Below are positions 44,651 through 48,932 of a stretch of DNA of 48,932 nucleotides, piece after piece. Source of the stretch: Lactiplantibacillus herbarum (GTDB lineage: Bacteria > Bacillota > Bacilli > Lactobacillales > Lactobacillaceae); contig NZ_LFEE01000016.1 of the NCBI RefSeq assembly GCF_001039045.1, positions 60,006-108,937 on the forward strand, read 5' to 3'. The notes below the pieces were generated by a model. It made no database searches. It worked only from the letters and a program-made list of their open reading frames with translations, and was not told the DNA's origin. A program made the position numbers and the translations under genes. Numbering within the stretch: position 1 is the first letter of the stretch; each line of letters opens with the position of its first letter.

Positions 44651-44700
44651 TAGATTGTCACAACCTTAATTAGATTTACCAATGAACACCGTACATGCAT
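44650..44700 (-). CDS. 16-codon ORF (MHVRCSLVNLIKVVTI) translationally coupled to the kinase
   Basis: ATG at 44700 with consensus GGAGG (44710-44706) five bases ahead, stop TAA overlapping the kinase ATG as TAATG. A sigma-A promoter lies 36 bases upstream of the start. The peptide has one Cys (position 5) and a hydrophobic C-terminal half. It may be only a leader that feeds ribosomes to the kinase, or a short secreted or membrane-active signal. It lacks the amphipathic leader and acidic tail of AgrD-type precursors. A second ATG four bases downstream would give only MYGVHW. Confidence 0.5.
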   Translation of the reverse strand: MHVRCSLVNLIKVVTI

Positions 44701-44735
44701 GAACACCTCCTCAAAAACATATATGAAACAAATGA

Positions 44736-44764
44736 ATTATATATCATTTATATATTTTAGTCAA
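44736..44764 (-). promoter_or_regulatory. Sigma-A promoter for the small ORF and kinase
   Basis: On the minus strand TTGACT (44764-44759), 17 bases, TATAAT (44741-44736). It lies just past the response-regulator stop (44769), so the kinase can be transcribed apart from the regulator. Confidence 0.8.
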
Positions 44765-44768
44765 AGGA

Positions 44769-45506
44769 TTAAATATCTAATTGGTGTTCTATTTGACGTA
44801 TTTGCAAGTAGTTAAATTGTAATTCTGTGCCATTTTTAAAGTAAATATCTTTTTTGTGGTGATCTACATATTGTAAGCTTTCTAGATTAATAATGATGTC
44901 TTTTTTTACTTTAAAAAAGTTAGGGGAACATTTCAGTATTTCTTCAATAGGAGTACTGAACTCAGTAATTAAGTTTGGACCAAACGCAGTATTCTTTGCT
45001 GATTTTGATTCAAATCTAAAGTAATTAATCTCATTAGCCGGGACATCAAATGACTTAGGACCACGTTGCATGTGTACAATTGATTGAGGAGCAGCTTGTT
45101 CAGCAATAATTGTGTCAAAGTCAGTAATTAGTCTATCTTTTATTGCCGAAATTCCAATCGATTTGTCGATAAAATCATGATAATGAAGCTGTTCTTTAAG
45201 TTCTATTTTTTCGAGTTCATGGTGAATTGTTAGGAAAATAATCTTAGTACTTTCGTCGTTCTTATAGATTTCTTCAGCAATATCAACACCCTTAGTAATT
45301 GAATCAGAAAATTCTAAATCAAGAATATAGAGATAATGCTGAGTTGGATCGTGATGTTTTTGAATGTAAGTTAATACCTCAGTAGGATTTTCACTGGCCA
45401 AAGTAATTTGTGCTTCTGTATCCCCCTTGGTGATTTCACTATTTAGAATATATTGATACAGATTTAATAAGTCCGTATTATCTTCACAAATAATAATATT
45501 AAGCAT
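44769..45506 (-). CDS. lamR: LytTR-family response regulator (AgrA/LamR-like)
   Basis: A 245-residue response regulator. The receiver domain has IIICEDN at the N-terminus and the phospho-acceptor Asp63 in YILDLEF, with IIFLTIHHE and DKS further on. Residues 145-245 are a LytTR DNA-binding domain (EINYFRFES, FFKVKKDIIINLESLQYVD). In AgrA-type systems this domain binds paired direct repeats. It precedes the kinase on the same strand, 118 bases apart, with a separate kinase promoter between. The ribosome site is an unusual GGGGGG eight to nine bases from the ATG. In L. plantarum, lamKR cooperates with the lamBDCA quorum-sensing system in adherence and surface polymers. Confidence 0.84.
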   Translation of the reverse strand: MLNIIICEDNTDLLNLYQYILNSEITKGDTEAQITLASENPTEVLTYIQKHHDPTQHYLYILDLEFSDSITKGVDIAEEIYKNDESTKIIFLTIHHELEKIELKEQLHYHDFIDKSIGISAIKDRLITDFDTIIAEQAAPQSIVHMQRGPKSFDVPANEINYFRFESKSAKNTAFGPNLITEFSTPIEEILKCSPNFFKVKKDIIINLESLQYVDHHKKDIYFKNGTELQFNYLQIRQIEHQLDI

Positions 45507-45534
45507 AATTAATTGCCCCCCAATAACCTTTACG

Positions 45535-45563
45535 TATATAATAGCATATAGTGAGCGAGTAAA
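45535..45563 (-). promoter_or_regulatory. Promoter of the response regulator
   Basis: On the minus strand TTTACT (45563-45558), 17 bases, TATATA (45540-45535), ending 29 bases before the regulator ATG. It lies in the 149-base gap to the divergent Rgg-like gene, so the two genes share their control region. Confidence 0.6.
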
Positions 45564-45655
45564 TAGGTTGTTAGATAAATAATACTTAATGGCCTAAGTT
45601 GTCATAAAAGCAATTTTGAAAGTTAAAAGAGATGTTAAGCAGGAGGTGAATACTT

Positions 45656-46468
45656 ATTTTTTTAGGAAAAGTTTTAGCAGATAAGCGGCTTGAATTAGGG
45701 CTGACACAAGTTGAATTAGCTAAGGATATTTGTACGCAAAATGTCATCAGTAAAGTTGAACGGCACAATTTAATCCCAACGGTTCCTGTGTTACTTAAAT
45801 TATGTAAGCGGTTAGAGATTACGATGAATGATACCTTCAGTGACTTTTCTAACGATATGAAGCATGAACGGCAGGAGTTATTAGCGAGTATTGAGCAGAA
45901 CCTTTTGAGTAATAATTTGAGTCAAGCACAAGAGCGGATTGAGATTCTAGGGGAAAGTCTCATTGAGAAAAGTGATAGTATAAAACTTGATCTCTATACC
46001 GCTGTCTTAAAACTATTAAAGAATGAGGATGCCTCATTTCTACTAGATAAGATATTAACGGAAACAAAATCTGACCGGTACAATATCGGGACACAAATCG
46101 TTTATCTTTTAAAATATCGCAGTTATCAAAAGTTAAATAAACTAGAAGAAGCTGCATATTTTATCACGATGGTGATAGATGCAACTAAAGAGAATATCCA
46201 AGTTCCAAAAGCAACGGTACCTGAATTGCTATATGTTTGTAAGGAAATTTCGATGTATTACTTAAGTCAGAACGAGTACAAGTTAGCGATGTTGTATGCG
46301 CAACGGGGGATTTCATTGGCAAAACAGCAGGGAATTGTGTACTTTTTTGACTATTTGTATTTTGTTTTAGCACGAAGCGATAGCAATGATAAGGAAGCAT
46401 TTCAATTTGCCCAGATGTTTGCCTTGTATTTTCAAAATGATGTTTTGCTTAAGCAATTAGATGAGTAG
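45656..46468 (+). CDS. Rgg/PlcR-like XRE regulator with apparent ATT start codon
   Basis: A 270-residue regulator if started at ATT 45656. Residues 2-65 are an XRE helix-turn-helix (FLGKVLADKRLELGLTQVEL, then DICTQNVISKVERHN). Residues 70-270 are all-helical, TPR-like, as in Rgg, MutR and PlcR proteins that sense short imported peptides. GGAGG (45642-45646) stands nine bases ahead of ATT-TTT-TTA-GGA, where relatives begin MFLGK. No ATG, GTG or TTG occurs in frame until GTG 45788, which would delete most of the HTH; a TGA lies just upstream. So either AUU is used, as in infC, or an ATG was lost and the gene is silent. It is divergent from the LytTR regulator and followed by a strong terminator. 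Confidence 0.75.
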   Translation: MFLGKVLADKRLELGLTQVELAKDICTQNVISKVERHNLIPTVPVLLKLCKRLEITMNDTFSDFSNDMKHERQELLASIEQNLLSNNLSQAQERIEILGESLIEKSDSIKLDLYTAVLKLLKNEDASFLLDKILTETKSDRYNIGTQIVYLLKYRSYQKLNKLEEAAYFITMVIDATKENIQVPKATVPELLYVCKEISMYYLSQNEYKLAMLYAQRGISLAKQQGIVYFFDYLYFVLARSDSNDKEAFQFAQMFALYFQNDVLLKQLDE

Positions 46469-46483
46469 CCGTGTGTGGACACG

Positions 46484-46519
46484 AAAAGGCGCGATGACTT
46501 TTGTCATCGCGCCTTTTGC
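46484..46519 (+). terminator. Terminator of the Rgg-like gene
   Basis: AAAAGGCGCGATGAC (46484-46498) pairs perfectly with GTCATCGCGCCTTTT (46503-46517) around TTTT. Very stable, 15 base pairs. Confidence 0.9.
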
Positions 46520-46581
46520 GTTTGTAATAGATTTATGGCAGCTGTGGTTAAGATAGGTTATGTGTCTGAAACAAAGTAATG

Positions 46582-47130
46582 CTATTGATATTCAGCATCT
46601 TGATTCATTTGTTTAAATATTTTTTTGCGATCACGAGATGAACCGTGTTTTTGAGTTACTGATTCGCTGATAATTTGATTTGAATAATTAACCATGCGTC
46701 GAAGTTCAAACGAACTAATCACGGGTAATTGAACATCGAAATAGAGGTCTTTATAAATGGTTTGACGTAATCTAGTACACTTAGAAGACCGCGGAAGATG
46801 CATAATAATATTAATTAAATCCTTGGCGGCTTGCTGACCATCGGCTGCGATGTCATCGTCTGAGTCAGCTGTGACTAATAATATTTTATGCTCATCAGTC
46901 GTCGCTCGTTGAATCATTTTGTAATTATTACGGTCAACGTTAACGTGGGCGTAAGATGGTGCATAGTACAGACAACCGAAAAACGAAATAATTATTGCTG
47001 TGAATCCAACGATACTTATACTAAGGGCTAATTTTTTTGAGTTATGCTGAAATATTTGGATGAATAAGTAAATAAGGCCAATCCCAAAAAGGATTCGTGA
47101 CAATAAACGTACTACTAACCAAGGCATCAT
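46582..47130 (-). CDS. Membrane protein of unknown function, two N-terminal helices
   Basis: A 182-residue protein from ATG 47130, chosen because GGGGGAGG lies nine bases upstream; a longer frame adds 15 residues with no site. Two hydrophobic segments lie at about 4-26 (VVRLLSRILFGIGLIYLFIQ) and 35-58 (LSISIVGFTAIIISFFGCLY). The remaining 120 residues are soluble and mostly helical, with LVTADSDDDIAADGQQAAKD and a strongly basic C-terminus (RDRKKIFKQ). I do not recognise a family. It stands alone between terminators; base composition is AT-rich like the regulatory genes beside it. Confidence 0.65.
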   Translation of the reverse strand: MMPWLVVRLLSRILFGIGLIYLFIQIFQHNSKKLALSISIVGFTAIIISFFGCLYYAPSYAHVNVDRNNYKMIQRATTDEHKILLVTADSDDDIAADGQQAAKDLINIIMHLPRSSKCTRLRQTIYKDLYFDVQLPVISSFELRRMVNYSNQIISESVTQKHGSSRDRKKIFKQMNQDAEYQ

Positions 47131-47388
47131 GGATGCGTTCCTCCCCCGAAAACGCGATATAGAATATATAAACACTAAAATTTAAATGAATTGCAGATAA
47201 ACGCTACCTCTAAAATAAGAATCTTTTAAAAGTATACCACTTAGAAGTAAAATTGAACTGGAAATATCTATATTAAAGTTATTTGTATATATATAAATAA
47301 TATAAAACGTGCTGTTTAAGTAAAAATGATGTGTTGCTTTGAAATCACTAATCTAGGGTAGGATAGGGTAAAAGTAATTGCGTCAACC

Positions 47389-47420
47389 AAAAAACTCACT
47401 TTATTAAGTGAGTTTTTTTT
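47389..47420. terminator. Terminator overlapping the 3' end of the TetR gene
   Basis: AAAAAACTCACTT pairs with AAGTGAGTTTTTT around TATT, with A and T runs on both sides. The TetR stop codon lies inside the hairpin. Confidence 0.8.
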
Positions 47421-47956
47421 GCTTGTAAAAGTGTTAGATGTGCCCGTACCAAATCCTGGTTCGTAGTCGTCAACAAGTCGTAGGTTATGAGCTCATCATG
47501 ACCAAACCAATAAATATAGGTGTTAATCAGCCCGGCTGCTAGTGAGGACAAGATTAAGTGGTCTGCTGGACGTGACTGGTGGTTAAGTAGTGTCGCACAC
47601 AGTGTTTCAAATAGCATCTGCTGTAAATCTTCTATTAAATGGTGTTGTTTCCGGTTTAAACACAGATATTTAAAGCCCGCAAAATTAGCCATTAAAATCT
47701 TATCGAAGGTGGCGACTAAGTTAGCGGCATTAGTCCGTTCGCCAGCTAATGATGCGGCGACTTCAGCAGAGAGTTCAATCTGGTAATCTTCAAAAATATC
47801 CGTGACGCGTTCGTAGTGAATGTAGAAAGTTCGGCGGTTGATCTGAGCTTCACGGCATAGGGCAGTAACCGTAATGGTGTCGATTGTTTGTTGCTGTAGT
47901 AGGTTAAACAGTGCGGTGGTGAGAGCCTGTTTTGTTTTAATGACACGTTGATCCAA
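47396..47956 (-). CDS. TetR/AcrR-family regulator
   Basis: A 186-residue regulator. The N-terminus reads RVIKTKQALTTALFNLL, then TITVTALCREAQINRRTFYI with HYERVTDIFEDY, a typical TetR helix-turn-helix. The C-terminal half resembles the DhaS/TetR_C_8-like group of Firmicutes (FKYLCLNRK; LAAGLINTYIYWF). Translation starts at TTG 47956 with a weak AAAGAG site. The gene is divergent from a polytopic membrane protein with a 118-base gap that holds an 11-base direct repeat. This suggests it controls that neighbour. The ligand is unknown. Confidence 0.85.
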   Translation of the reverse strand: MDQRVIKTKQALTTALFNLLQQQTIDTITVTALCREAQINRRTFYIHYERVTDIFEDYQIELSAEVAASLAGERTNAANLVATFDKILMANFAGFKYLCLNRKQHHLIEDLQQMLFETLCATLLNHQSRPADHLILSSLAAGLINTYIYWFGHDELITYDLLTTTNQDLVRAHLTLLQAKKTHLIK

Positions 47957-47975
47957 AAAATCAGCTCTTTTCTGA

Positions 47976-48040
47976 GATAATACACACTTTTTACATAAAT
48001 GGTGCTAAAGACATTATACAAAAGCATATGATAATACACA
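47976..48040. promoter_or_regulatory. Divergent control region with GATAATACACA direct repeat
   Basis: GATAATACACA occurs at 47976-47986 and 48030-48040. The copies flank a TTTACA-N17-ATTATA promoter-like pair on the plus strand. They may be sites for the TetR protein; TetR sites are usually palindromes, so this is tentative. Confidence 0.4.
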
Positions 48041-48074
48041 AAGTTCGACTTTGATGGAAAGCGAGATGGGTTAA

Positions 48075-48872
48075 ATGTGGCAAGTATTAAATAATTTGTT
48101 TGCAACGTATCATGGCACGACGTATCAATTACAGGATTTTGTGACGGCATTCAGCACGAGCAATCCGCACTTTATTGGAACGTTATTCGTTGCTGGGTTA
48201 ACGTTTGCGATTGGTTTTATTGAATATATCTACAGTTTTATGTTAGTCAATCGTGAAGGCAAGTCACCGTACAATTTAATGATGCATTCGTATTATTTTG
48301 CAATCGACTCGATGGGAATCTTTGTCTTTGCAACAGCTTCACATGCAGTTGGGGGCTTCTGGATCTTCAATTTAGCAGCCGTTGCAGAAGTGGTATGGAC
48401 CTTGTTTGAAGTTTACAACTTAATCAAATGTGTCTATGTCGAACGTGTGGAGATTTGGGGTGAGACAGTGACCGTGCGCGATGCGTGGTGGCGGGTTGCT
48501 GGCTGGTTAATCGTAATGATTGCGACCGTCAACTTATTCCGGGTCTTCATGAATGATCCAGCCATGTTCAAGTGGTATATCTTCACTAATATCTTGATGG
48601 GAATTATGCCCGGATTATATTGGGAAAAGCGTGGCACACAATTAGGTGCGTCAAAAGGGTTGGCAATTGTCATTATCATCGGGACGATCAATTCATTTCT
48701 ACCAACTAATATGTGGGCAGCGGTCAGTTCGTATTTCAGTGTGCAAAACAATCCGTGGTTCTACGTGGTGGGAGTGATTGCAATTGGCTTCTCAATGCGA
48801 TCACTACTGGTGCTACATCGCTTACCCACAAAGCCTAAAGTGTTGCCGAATGGGAAAAAGTCTATTTGGTAG
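48075..48872 (+). CDS. Polytopic membrane protein of unknown function
   Basis: A 265-residue integral membrane protein with about eight hydrophobic segments, e.g. HFIGTLFVAGLTFAIGFIEY, WWRVAGWLIVMIATVNLF, GLAIVIIIGTINSFL and WFYVVGVIAIGFSM. Short loops carry few charges; the C-terminus is basic (KPKVLPNGKKSIW). No transport or enzyme motif is visible. GGAAAGCGAGATGGG is a diffuse ribosome site. Its divergence from a TetR gene suggests an inducible membrane function such as stress protection or efflux, but this rests on context alone. Confidence 0.7.
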   Translation: MWQVLNNLFATYHGTTYQLQDFVTAFSTSNPHFIGTLFVAGLTFAIGFIEYIYSFMLVNREGKSPYNLMMHSYYFAIDSMGIFVFATASHAVGGFWIFNLAAVAEVVWTLFEVYNLIKCVYVERVEIWGETVTVRDAWWRVAGWLIVMIATVNLFRVFMNDPAMFKWYIFTNILMGIMPGLYWEKRGTQLGASKGLAIVIIIGTINSFLPTNMWAAVSSYFSVQNNPWFYVVGVIAIGFSMRSLLVLHRLPTKPKVLPNGKKSIW

Positions 48873-48903
48873 TTTAGATAGTTTCAAAAAAACTCGCTTA
48901 TTA

Positions 48904-48932
48904 TGAAGTGCCCCATAATTGTTAGACAAGTA
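48904..48932. mobile_element. Possible terminal inverted repeat of an IS3-family element, cut by window end
   Basis: TGAAGTGCCCCATAATTGTT followed by AGACAAGTA resembles the ends of IS150-group IS3 elements (TGxAxTGxCCCxxxxxxGTTxGAC, from memory). It starts 31 bases after the membrane-protein stop and runs off the window. No transposase is visible, so orientation and intactness are unknown. Confidence 0.4.

Noticed and set aside
45788-46468. Start of the Rgg-like protein at GTG 45788
   Set aside because: This start would discard most of the helix-turn-helix, which is intact in the same frame upstream behind a GGAGG site.

Overview
The window looks like a chromosome segment from a Lactobacillaceae species, most likely Lactiplantibacillus plantarum or a close relative. 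The evidence is two KxYKxGKxW-signal adhesins with MucBP modules, an Agr-like histidine kinase/response regulator pair without its own peptide-processing genes (the arrangement known as lamKR in L. plantarum), strong GGAGG ribosome sites and many aldo-keto reductase/SDR/MFS accessory genes. Species assignment is inference; no rRNA or tRNA gene is present.

Layout. 1-7.0 kb is the right end of a prophage: the end of a tail gene, a large tail-tip/fibre protein with an S74-type C-terminus (frameshifted near its 5' end), small late genes, holin and a GH25 endolysin, then a terminator and a CCCACAA repeat cluster that may be the attachment arm. 7.1-17.3 kb is host accessory metabolism: mscL, an aldo-keto reductase/SDR/aldo-keto reductase run, a PadR regulator coupled to an MFS exporter behind a clear promoter with paired operators, a CPA1 Na+/H+ antiporter, and a TetR regulator divergent from an SDR-type reductase with a perfect palindrome in the shared promoter.

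17.3-31.1 kb holds two paralogous surface proteins behind homologous promoters and leaders. The first (1216 aa) is secreted but has no LPXTG anchor. The second (2961 aa) has the same plan, expanded by about 18 extra MBG-type repeats, and ends in LPQTG. A small AP2-domain protein follows. 31.3 kb encodes an endonuclease III that lacks two of its four iron-sulfur cysteines.

32-38.8 kb is a four-gene minus-strand operon for an envelope glycan: a GT2-GtrA protein, a BcsA-like membrane synthase with a C-terminal PilZ domain, and two tandem paralogous multi-pass proteins that resemble GT-C transferases. Together they could make a lipid-linked sugar, polymerise or export a glycan and decorate it, possibly under c-di-GMP control. 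This is one of the two least explained systems here. An NlpC/P60 wall hydrolase, a methylglyoxal synthase and an asparagine synthase follow.

43.3-46.5 kb is a regulatory island: a LytTR response regulator and Agr-type kinase on the minus strand, and a divergent Rgg/PlcR-like regulator. Two details stand out. The kinase has no ribosome site of its own and is coupled by TAATG to a 16-codon ORF with a consensus GGAGG. The Rgg-like gene has an ATT where its start codon should be. The window ends with a small membrane protein, a TetR gene divergent from another membrane protein, and what looks like the terminal inverted repeat of an IS3-family element running off the edge.
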